Shown here: in pieces, positions 1-5,637 of the stretch
Layout of the letters: every line of letters starts with the position of its first letter
Numbering within the stretch: position 1 is the first letter of the stretch
Source: DAOTZU01 sp034433995
Lineage (GTDB): Bacteria > Chloroflexota > Anaerolineae > UBA1429
Reading direction: 5' to 3'
DNA length: 17,829 nucleotides
Assembly: GCA_034433995.1 (NCBI GenBank)
Contig: DAOTZU010000106.1
Span: forward strand, 1-17,829
Position numbers and translations under genes: made by a program
Notes under the pieces: generated by a model
Databases searched by the model: none
What the model saw: only the letters and a program-made list of their open reading frames with translations
What the model was told of the DNA's origin: nothing

Positions 1-15
1 CAAAGGAGTCAGAAG

Positions 16-1734
16 GTGAAAAACACAGTAATCTCTCGCCGCAAATTCTTGGAACTGGCCGGCATCGGCACGGCGGCGGCCGTCTTGGCCTCTTGCGCGC
101 CCAAGCCCACGCCCACGCCTACCCCGGCCCCTACCAAACCTGCACCTACGGCCGCGCCCAAGGCGGAGCCCACCAAGGCCCCCACGGCCGCGCCGACGGC
201 TGCGCCCACCAAGGCCCCTACTGCGGCCCCCACGGCCGTGCCCACCAAGGCACCCGCCGCGCCCATGAAGTTCGTGCTGGCCGGCTGGATGATCTATGGT
301 GTGCCGCCCAAGCCTGGTAATGAGATCCAAGCGGCGGTGGAGAAGGAGTTCAACGTCCAGTTCGATATCTGGTGGTTCGAGCGGGCCACCTGGCAGGAGC
401 AACTCTTTACCCGCATCGCCGGCGGTCAGATTCCCGACCAGTTCGGCAACGAGAAGGGGTATATTTCCCTGGTCGACCAAGGCGCTCTGGCAGAGCTGCC
501 GTTGGAGACCTTTGCCCAACACGCGCCGCGCTACTTTGAGGCCCTGAAGAAGTACAGCGTCCTTTCGTTCCTCAGCTCAGCCTACAAACAGAAGAACTGG
601 GGCCGGCCCATCGCCATGCCCTCGCAGCTCATCCCCTTCACCGACGGCTGGCGCAAGGACTCTTTGGCCAAGGTGGGGATCACCAAGAACCCCGAGACCA
701 TCGAAGAGTTCGAAGAGGCCATGACCAAGATGGTGGAGCAAAAGGTCCACGAGTACGGCACCATCATCCGCTTCGGCGATTCGCCCCAGATGTGCCTGGC
801 CTCCACCTTTGGCGCCTACGGCACTTTCCCGTTGCACTGGATCGAGCGGGAGGACAAGAGCGGGGTGGATCACGGCATCACCACCGACGGGGCCAAGGAG
901 GCCTTGACCACCATCCAGCGTTGGTTCAAGAAGGGGCTCATCCATCCCGAATCCCTCACCACCAAGTGGGCGCAGTTGGTGCAGACCTGGTGCCAGGGGA
1001 AGACGGGGTTTGTGGATGTGGGCACCTGGTACCGCCTGTTGCCCGGCGGCGAGCTCTATGACTGCATCGTCGCCTTGAAGGGCGAGGTGCAGATGGCCTG
1101 GCCGCCCAAGGGGCCCAAGGGGAAGCAGGGCTACCACGGCTGGGGGTATGCGGTGCCGCCCTGCCTCTACGGTAAACCCATCGAGAACAGCGAGAAGCTG
1201 ATCAAGCTCCTGGAGATGGCCGACATCCTCTCCTGCGATCCCTACTGGGCCGCGTTTATCCAGTATGGCCCCGAGGGCAAGTACAGTGAGCGGGATGAGA
1301 TGGGCGGGCTGACGTTAAAGAAGGATTATCTGGGCAAAAACGAGAAGATTGCCGAGATCGGCCTCAACAGCCTACCCTACTTTGGCACCCCCACGGCGGA
1401 GATCTGGGAATCTTGGCAGCGGAAGGACTATGCCGAGATCACCAAGTACGCCCGCACCTGCAACGTCCCCTTCCTGCGGGATCTGGGCGCCTTTATCACC
1501 CGCGTCGATCCCGATCTTGGCAAAAAGACCACGGAGGTGCAGCCCACCAACAACAAATGGGAGTGGAGCTTTATCTCCGGCGAGGCCTCCCTGGACAAGT
1601 GGGGCGATTTCCTCAAGGAGCGGCAGGCCAAGGGTGGCGACATCCTGGACAAGACGGCCAACGATGCGTACAAGCTGTTGAGCTCCGAGCTGAAAGCTAT
1701 TGAAGAGGCCGTCAACAAGGCGACCAAGAAATAG
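16..1734 (+). CDS. Tat-exported sugar ABC transporter solute-binding lipoprotein
   Basis: This 572-residue protein is probably the extracellular substrate-binding lipoprotein of a carbohydrate ABC importer (family 1 type). The GTG start at 16 is chosen because AAAGGAG lies just upstream at 2-8. The N-terminus has a twin-arginine motif (SRRKFLE, residues 7-13), a short hydrophobic stretch, and a lipobox LASC with the lipidated cysteine at residue 27, so it should cross the membrane folded through Tat and be anchored on the outer face. Residues about 28-83 are a low-complexity Pro/Thr/Ala/Lys tether, encoded by short imperfect DNA repeats. The rest looks like a large oligosaccharide-binding fold rich in Trp and Tyr. 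No permease or ATPase gene follows: a terminator comes directly after, so the membrane components would lie upstream or elsewhere. The GH4 glycosidase next door suggests a glycoside substrate, but the specific sugar cannot be read from sequence. Confidence 0.88.
   Translation: MKNTVISRRKFLELAGIGTAAAVLASCAPKPTPTPTPAPTKPAPTAAPKAEPTKAPTAAPTAAPTKAPTAAPTAVPTKAPAAPMKFVLAGWMIYGVPPKPGNEIQAAVEKEFNVQFDIWWFERATWQEQLFTRIAGGQIPDQFGNEKGYISLVDQGALAELPLETFAQHAPRYFEALKKYSVLSFLSSAYKQKNWGRPIAMPSQLIPFTDGWRKDSLAKVGITKNPETIEEFEEAMTKMVEQKVHEYGTIIRFGDSPQMCLASTFGAYGTFPLHWIEREDKSGVDHGITTDGAKEALTTIQRWFKKGLIHPESLTTKWAQLVQTWCQGKTGFVDVGTWYRLLPGGELYDCIVALKGEVQMAWPPKGPKGKQGYHGWGYAVPPCLYGKPIENSEKLIKLLEMADILSCDPYWAAFIQYGPEGKYSERDEMGGLTLKKDYLGKNEKIAEIGLNSLPYFGTPTAEIWESWQRKDYAEITKYARTCNVPFLRDLGAFITRVDPDLGKKTTEVQPTNNKWEWSFISGEASLDKWGDFLKERQAKGGDILDKTANDAYKLLSSELKAIEEAVNKATKK
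101..264 (+). repeat. Imperfect tandem repeats encoding a Pro/Thr/Ala linker
   Basis: Within the lipoprotein gene, this stretch repeats short units such as CCCACCAAGGCCCC and ACGGCCGCGCC. They encode repeats of the type PTKAPTAAPTAAP. It is the flexible tether between the lipidated cysteine and the binding domain. Such repeats can change length by slippage. The opposite strand gives a Gly/Val/Ala-rich open frame that is only a shadow. Confidence 0.7.
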
Positions 1735-1758
1735 TTCGAGCTTGCGGTAACATCCGCG

Positions 1759-1795
1759 CGCGGGCCCCAATGCCACCGTTGGGGCCCGCGTTTTT
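1759..1795 (+). terminator. Intrinsic terminator after the binding-protein gene
   Basis: A perfect 12-bp stem (CGCGGGCCCCAA at 1759-1770 with TTGGGGCCCGCG at 1779-1790) encloses an 8-nt loop and is followed at once by TTTTT at 1791-1795. This is a textbook Rho-independent terminator 25 bp after the stop codon. It separates the lipoprotein transcript from the GH4 gene. Confidence 0.93.
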
Positions 1796-1808
1796 GTGCC
1801 CCGCCGGG

Positions 1809-1838
1809 TTGGACAAAAGCGGACGATCCGGCTATATT
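1809..1838 (+). promoter_or_regulatory. Candidate sigma-70-type promoter for the GH4 gene
   Basis: After the terminator there is TTGGAC at 1809-1814 (or TGGACA at 1810-1815) and TATATT at 1833-1838, spaced 18 or 17 bp. Transcription would start near 1845, leaving a leader of about 47 nt before the ATG at 1892. The placement directly behind a terminator supports independent transcription of the glycosidase. Confidence 0.5.
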
Positions 1839-1891
1839 TGGAGCGCACCAGGGCCGACACAGCGGCCCATCATCTTGGAGAGGAGTCCACC

Positions 1892-3307
1892 ATGCTCAAG
1901 ATCGCCGTGATCGGTGCCGGCAGTGTCACCTTCACCCGTCGTTTGGTCAAGGATCTCTTGGCCGTGCCCGAGTTTGCCGATACCGAGTTTCGCTTCATGG
2001 ATATCAACCCCCGCAACCTGGAGATGGCCACCAACCTCTGTCGCAAGATCATCCGCGATAACGGCCTGGCCGCCACGGTGCAGCCGACGTTGAACCGCCG
2101 CGAGGCCATTCAAGGGGCGGATTACGTCCTCAGCGTAGTGCGGGTGGGCGGATTGGAGGCCTTTGCCCACGATATCGAGATCCCCCTGAAATATGGCGTG
2201 GACCAGTGCGTGGGCGACACCTTGGGCCCCGGTGGCGTCTTTTACGCCCTGCGCACCATCCCCGTGCTCTTGGATATCGCCGAGGACATGCGCGCCGTGG
2301 CGCCCCAGGCCCTGCTGCTCAATTATTCCAACCCCATGGCCATGAACACCTGGGCGCTGCGCCGGGCAGGGGGCGTGCACGTTTTGGGGCTGTGCCACGG
2401 CGTGCAGAGCGGCCACTGGCTCATCGCCAAGGCCCTGGGCCTGCCGCCGGAGGAGGTGGATTACATCTGCGCGGGGATCAACCACCAAACGTGGTACATC
2501 CAGGTGACCCACAAGGGGAAGGACATGCTCCCCTTCCTCCTGGAGGCCATGGAGCGCAACCCCGAGATCGCCAAGGCCGAACCCTGCCGCATCGATGTGT
2601 TGCGTCGCTTTGGCTATTTCTCCACCGAATCCAACGGGCATTTGAGCGAATATCTGCCCTGGTATCGCAAGCGCCCCGGCGAGATCAAGAAATGGATCTA
2701 TCCCGATGTGTGGATCGGCGGGCGCACGGCCGGCTACCTGAACGCCTGCCGCGATAGCCGCCACGAGTATGAGGAGAAATATCCCGAATGGATGGCCGGC
2801 GAGCCGGAGCGCATCACTCCGGAGGGGCGCTCCCATGAGCATGCCTCGTACATCATCGAGGCGCTGGAGACCGGGCGCCCCTATCGGGGCCACTTTAATG
2901 TGGAGAATCGCGGGCTGATCACCAACCTGCCTGCCGGCTGCACGGTGGAGATCCCCTGCTATGTGGATGGCAACGGCATCAGCCCGGCCTGGGTGGGGCC
3001 GCTGCCGCTGCCCTGCGCGGCCACCTGCCGGGTGAGCATCAACGTGCAAGAGATGGCCGTGGAGGCCGCCCTCACCGGCAACCGCGAGCTGGTGAAGCTG
3101 GCCGTGCTCCATGATCCCCTCACCGGGGCGGTGTGTACGCCGGAGGAGGTCTGGCGCATGTGCGACGAGATGTTCGAGGCGCTGGCGCCGTGGTTGCCGC
3201 AGTTCAACGGCGAGGGGCGCACGTGGAAGGACATCCCCCAGCCCCAGGGCGGCGTGTTGCGCTTCCCCCAACCGGCCGGCGATTGGCGGCCGCCGTCGCT
3301 CCGGTAA
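1892..3307 (+). CDS. GH4 alpha-glucosidase/alpha-galactosidase family glycosidase
   Basis: This 471-residue cytoplasmic enzyme belongs to glycoside hydrolase family 4, whose members cleave glycosides by an NAD- and divalent-metal-dependent oxidation, elimination and reduction cycle. Visible marks are an N-terminal dinucleotide fold (VIGAGSVTFT, residues 6-15, with Asp37 at the end of strand 2), NYSNPMA at 144-150, the metal-site cysteine motif GLCHGVQ with Cys168, and AGINHQ with His198. This motif set fits the MelA/AglA branch better than the 6-phospho-glucosidase branch, but alpha-galactosidase, alpha-glucosidase and alpha-glucuronidase activities cannot be told apart here. The frame is open further upstream. 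The ATG at 1892 is preferred because GGAGAGGAG at 1877-1885 sits 6 nt ahead and the dinucleotide fold begins at once. With the preceding sugar-binding lipoprotein it suggests a glycoside uptake and cleavage locus. Confidence 0.92.
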   Translation: MLKIAVIGAGSVTFTRRLVKDLLAVPEFADTEFRFMDINPRNLEMATNLCRKIIRDNGLAATVQPTLNRREAIQGADYVLSVVRVGGLEAFAHDIEIPLKYGVDQCVGDTLGPGGVFYALRTIPVLLDIAEDMRAVAPQALLLNYSNPMAMNTWALRRAGGVHVLGLCHGVQSGHWLIAKALGLPPEEVDYICAGINHQTWYIQVTHKGKDMLPFLLEAMERNPEIAKAEPCRIDVLRRFGYFSTESNGHLSEYLPWYRKRPGEIKKWIYPDVWIGGRTAGYLNACRDSRHEYEEKYPEWMAGEPERITPEGRSHEHASYIIEALETGRPYRGHFNVENRGLITNLPAGCTVEIPCYVDGNGISPAWVGPLPLPCAATCRVSINVQEMAVEAALTGNRELVKLAVLHDPLTGAVCTPEEVWRMCDEMFEALAPWLPQFNGEGRTWKDIPQPQGGVLRFPQPAGDWRPPSLR

Positions 3308-3344
3308 AGATACAGTGCCCCGTGTTGGGCATGCTTGAGCCAAG

Positions 3345-3411
3345 TACGGAGGTTCACCACGGAGTCACGGAGGGCACGGAGAGGGGAAATGAGATGTTCC
3401 GTGCCTCCGTA
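3345..3411. repeat. CACGGAG-type palindromic repeat, copy 1
   Basis: The left arm from 3354 reads TCACCACGGAGTCACGGAG and continues with another CACGGAG unit. It is nearly identical to the two copies that follow. An outer pair, TACGGAGG at 3345-3352 and CCTCCGTA at 3404-3411, closes a larger imperfect hairpin. The right arm is partly degraded compared with copy 3. This copy begins the gene-free stretch after the GH4 stop codon. Confidence 0.75.
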
Positions 3412-3439
3412 TTAACATGCTCGATCCGAATACCGGGGC

Positions 3440-3512
3440 TCACCACGGAGTCACGGAGAGCACGGAGAATCTTCTGTTCCTCTTCGTGTGCTCTGCGTCT
3501 CCGTGTTTTGAG
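3440..3512. repeat. CACGGAG-type palindromic repeat, copy 2
   Basis: The left arm (3443-3468) has three spaced CACGGAG units. The right arm (about 3481-3507) has their imperfect complement (TCTTCGTGTGCTCTGCGTCT then CCGTG), giving an imperfect long hairpin with a short AT-richer loop. The first 30 nt differ from copies 1 and 3 at only a few positions. The start lies 86 nt after the equivalent point of copy 1. Confidence 0.8.
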
Positions 3513-3529
3513 AGCATCCAGATGTTCCC

Positions 3530-3602
3530 TCACCACGGAGTCACGGAGAACACGGAGAATCTCCTGTGTCTCTCCGTGGCCTCCGTGCCTCCGTGGTAAC
3601 AT
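3530..3602. repeat. CACGGAG-type palindromic repeat, copy 3
   Basis: This is the best preserved copy. The arms 3533-3558 and 3571-3596 are both 26 nt and pair at 23 of 26 positions around a 12-nt loop. Each arm holds three CACGGAG (or CTCCGTG) units. The element lies downstream of the tRNA-Arg gene on the minus strand and of the GH4 gene on the plus strand, so its RNA hairpin could end or protect transcripts from both sides, although neither side has a U-run. I recognise the motif style as an intergenic repeat seen in several GC-rich phyla. It does not encode a protein. Confidence 0.85.
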
Positions 3603-3640
3603 ATTCGGTGGGCAGAGGGATCGTGGGCGGAGCGTCAAAC

Positions 3641-3716
3641 TGGCGCGCCCGGCGCGGGTCGAACGCGCAACCGACGGATTCGAAGTCCGGCACTCTATCC
3701 ATTGAGCTACGGGCGC
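3641..3716 (-). tRNA. tRNA-Arg (anticodon TCG)
   Basis: The minus strand folds into a full 76-nt cloverleaf. The acceptor stem is GCGCCCG/CGGGCGC. The D arm is GCTC/GAGT, the anticodon loop is CTTCGAA with anticodon TCG, and the T arm is GCGCG-TTCGACC-CGCGC. The discriminator is G and the 3' CCA is encoded. The anticodon reads CGA and, by wobble, other CGN arginine codons. The outermost anticodon-stem pair is a C27-U43 mismatch; all other stem pairs are Watson-Crick or G-U. Confidence 0.97.
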
Positions 3717-3726
3717 GGATGGCTCG

Positions 3727-3755
3727 ATTCTAGGCGCGAGCCGTTGCCCTGTCAA
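3727..3755 (-). promoter_or_regulatory. Consensus promoter for tRNA-Arg
   Basis: On the minus strand, TTGACA (3755-3750) and TAGAAT (3732-3727) are separated by exactly 17 bp. The expected start is near 3720, about 4 nt before the mature tRNA 5' end. This gives a very short precursor leader, which is common for single tRNA genes. Confidence 0.8.
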
Positions 3756-3783
3756 ATCTTGCGCGCCGGAGCCGAGGGAGAGA

Positions 3784-3800
3784 CAGACCTGACAGGTCTG
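3784..3800. repeat. CAGACCTG palindrome, single unit
   Basis: CAGACCTG-A-CAGGTCTG is a perfect 8-bp inverted repeat with a one-base centre. It sits directly before the G-rich ribosome binding site of the URO-D-family gene. The same unit recurs as a double hairpin at 12032-12067, so it is a dispersed element or a shared site. As RNA the one-base loop is strained, so pairing would probably open the inner bases. Confidence 0.75.
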
Positions 3801-3812
3801 GGGGGTGATGTT

Positions 3813-4991
3813 ATGGTAAAGGGGGCGATTGGGCCGATGCAGAAACTGGCCATCAGTGATTGGATGCGCGACGAGCTGGCGCGGCGGAAGGACCTCCATC
3901 GGCGGCTGTGGGCGGGGCAACCCCTGGAGCGCATCCCCGTGGATGTGCGGGTGAGCGTGCCCACCAACTATACCACGCGGGAACAGTTCCAGGATGGCGA
4001 CAAGCAGTTGGAGGTGGCCCTGGCCTCCGCCTTGGCCACGTGGGAATTGGTGCCCTCCAGCGATTGCATCCCTGCCATGCGCCCTGATGTGGGCTGTTCC
4101 TGCCTGGCCAGCGCCTTTGGCGCCGAGTATTACTGGGGCGATAACCCCAACCAGACGCCGGGGATCAAGGCGCCCATCCTCACCGATCTTGAGGCCCAGG
4201 TGGAGGCGCTGCCTGTGCCCGATCCATACCGCGATGGCTGGCTGCCGGAGGGGTTGCGGCGCATCCGTCTCTTCGCCGAGGCGGGCGAGGGGTTCATCCC
4301 CGTGTCCCTTTTGGATGCCGCCGGCGGCGTGAACGTCGCTGCCGACCTTTTGGGGGTGACGGAGCTCCTCACCGCTTTTTACACCGCGCCGGAGGCGCTG
4401 CACAAGCTCTTGGACAAGATCCAGGAGCTGTACGCGGCGACGATCCGCGCTGGCATCGCCGCTGCCGGGGGCGAGGAGAACATCACCACCACCGATTTCC
4501 CCGACTTTTGGTTCCCTGAGGGATTGAAGGGACACGTGAGCGACGACATCAGCGCCAATTTCGGGCCGAGCATCTATGCCGAATTCTCGGCGCCCTACCA
4601 CGCCCGCATCTTTCGCGAGTTCGGCGCGGGAGGGCTGCATAATTGCGGGCCCAATCCTTGCCACGAGGCCTATGTGGCCCACGAATACTCGCCCCGCGCC
4701 CTGGACCTTGCGGATACTTATAGCCACAACGATCTGCCCAAGTTCAAGCGTTCCCTCAAGGGGAAGGCTTTCATCTACCTCTCTTGGGATGGGGCCGGCG
4801 AGCCGGTGGCCTGGTATCGGGAGATCATGGAGTTGATGACCCCCGATGTGATCGTGGTGCCGGTGTTCACCCTCAAGCCACAGGACGAGCCGGAGGCCCT
4901 GTGCCGGCGCCTGCGGCCCATCGCCGAGGAGTATGCCCGGCGCATGGAGTGGGGCTGGGTGCGGCCCAACCGTTTTGCCGCCGGGAGGTAG
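3813..4991 (+). CDS. URO-D superfamily protein (uroporphyrinogen decarboxylase/methyltransferase-like)
   Basis: This protein of about 392 residues has the look of the uroporphyrinogen decarboxylase superfamily, which covers heme-pathway HemE and many corrinoid-linked or uncharacterised methyltransferase-like proteins. The clearest site is GGLHNCGPNPC, giving His276, Cys278 and Cys283. A His-x-Cys pair at this place is the zinc-ligand pattern of MtaA/MtbA-type methyltransferases rather than HemE, so heme synthesis is unlikely to be its job. The substrate is unknown. The start is uncertain: the frame is open back into the tRNA gene. ATG 3813 has GGGGGG seven bases upstream, whereas ATG 3837 follows AAAGGGGG at 3818-3825 and would remove eight residues. 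The LOG-type gene follows after only 6 bp, suggesting co-transcription. Confidence 0.8.
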   Translation: MVKGAIGPMQKLAISDWMRDELARRKDLHRRLWAGQPLERIPVDVRVSVPTNYTTREQFQDGDKQLEVALASALATWELVPSSDCIPAMRPDVGCSCLASAFGAEYYWGDNPNQTPGIKAPILTDLEAQVEALPVPDPYRDGWLPEGLRRIRLFAEAGEGFIPVSLLDAAGGVNVAADLLGVTELLTAFYTAPEALHKLLDKIQELYAATIRAGIAAAGGEENITTTDFPDFWFPEGLKGHVSDDISANFGPSIYAEFSAPYHARIFREFGAGGLHNCGPNPCHEAYVAHEYSPRALDLADTYSHNDLPKFKRSLKGKAFIYLSWDGAGEPVAWYREIMELMTPDVIVVPVFTLKPQDEPEALCRRLRPIAEEYARRMEWGWVRPNRFAAGR

Positions 4992-4997
4992 GCCGGG

Positions 4998-5564
4998 GTG
5001 CGCATCTGCGTCTATTGCTCCTCCAGTTCGGCGGTGGCGGAGGCCTATCAGCGCGCCGCTCGGGAGCTGGGCGCCCTCATCGCCGCCAGGGGGCATTCCT
5101 TGGTCTATGGGGGCGGGAACGTTGGCCTCATGGGCGAGCTGGCCCGGGCCGTCAAGGCGGCGGGAGGGCATGTGTTGGGGGTGATCCCCCGGCGCCTACG
5201 AGATTACGAGCTGGCCTACGAAGAGGCGGACGAGCTGATCGTTACCGAATCCATGGCCGAGCGCAAGGCCACCATGGAAAAGTACGCCGATGCCTATGTG
5301 GCCCTGCCGGGTGGTTTTGGCACCCTCGAAGAGATCCTCCAGGTGATCACCCTGAAGCAGTTGGGCTATTTGCATGCGCCCATCGTGTTCCTCAACCTCC
5401 AAGGCTTCTACGAGCACTTGTTGGCCCATTTTGAGCGGCTATATCACGAGCATTTCGCCAAGCCCGACCATCAGCGGCTCTATCATGTGGCCCAAACCCC
5501 CGCCGAAGCCCTGGATTATATCGAGGGTTATGCGGAATCCCCCATATCGCGCAAGTGGTTTTGA
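4998..5564 (+). CDS. LOG family nucleotide 5'-monophosphate phosphoribohydrolase (TIGR00730-type)
   Basis: This 188-residue Rossmann-fold protein matches the LOG family, once annotated as lysine decarboxylases. Characterised members release the free base from N6-modified AMP (cytokinin riboside monophosphate) or from other nucleoside monophosphates. Diagnostic segments are VYGGGNVGLMG (residues 36-46), SMAERK with Arg89, and the PGGFGTLEE motif at 104-112, with the catalytic and phosphate-binding residues in place. The length is typical for the family. The GTG start at 4998 is supported by GGGAGG at 4983-4988 and by the immediate beta strand MRICVYCSSS. It begins 6 bp after the URO-D-family stop, with the binding site lying in the end of that gene, so translation is probably linked. 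In a free-living bacterium its role is likely purine-nucleotide salvage or housekeeping. Confidence 0.93.
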   Translation: MRICVYCSSSSAVAEAYQRAARELGALIAARGHSLVYGGGNVGLMGELARAVKAAGGHVLGVIPRRLRDYELAYEEADELIVTESMAERKATMEKYADAYVALPGGFGTLEEILQVITLKQLGYLHAPIVFLNLQGFYEHLLAHFERLYHEHFAKPDHQRLYHVAQTPAEALDYIEGYAESPISRKWF

Positions 5565-5583
5565 TCGTGCCCCGTGGCCAGGG

Positions 5584-5613
5584 CCTTGTGCCCGTGGGTT
5601 GGCGCCCACAAGG
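5584..5613. repeat. Inverted repeat between convergent genes
   Basis: CCTTGTG (5584-5590) and CACAAGG (5607-5613) form an inverted pair around a GC-rich interior, and a competing pair GTGGG/CCCAC (5594-5598 and 5605-5609) lies inside. It fills most of the 73-bp gap between the stop codons of the LOG-type gene and the transporter gene. There is no T-run. It may act as a weak two-way terminator or be a dispersed palindrome. Confidence 0.45.
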
Positions 5614-5637
5614 GGCTAGGCTACCGGGGCCCGCCCG

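Noticed and set aside
101..264. Possible CRISPR or direct-repeat array in the first gene
   Set aside because: The repeats are in frame, have no unique spacers, and encode a Pro/Thr/Ala linker of a lipoprotein.
1832..3343. 503-codon open frame on the minus strand across the GH4 gene
   Set aside because: It is antisense to a clear GH4 enzyme with all motifs. Its product is rich in His, Gly, Leu and Ala with no recognisable domain, as expected from GC-rich third positions of the real gene.
3417..3599. 60-codon frame giving HHGVTESTENLL-type peptides
   Set aside because: It is translated repeat DNA: the peptide motif repeats because the CACGGAG element does. No ribosome binding site is present. 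Such frames are commonly mis-annotated as hypothetical proteins.
3813..4991. HemE (heme-pathway uroporphyrinogen decarboxylase)
   Set aside because: The His-x-Cys site and the overall sequence fit the broader URO-D superfamily, and no heme genes are nearby.
3354..5171. 605-codon open frame on the minus strand
   Set aside because: It runs through the CACGGAG repeats, the tRNA gene and the antisense of the URO-D-family gene, so it cannot be a real protein gene.
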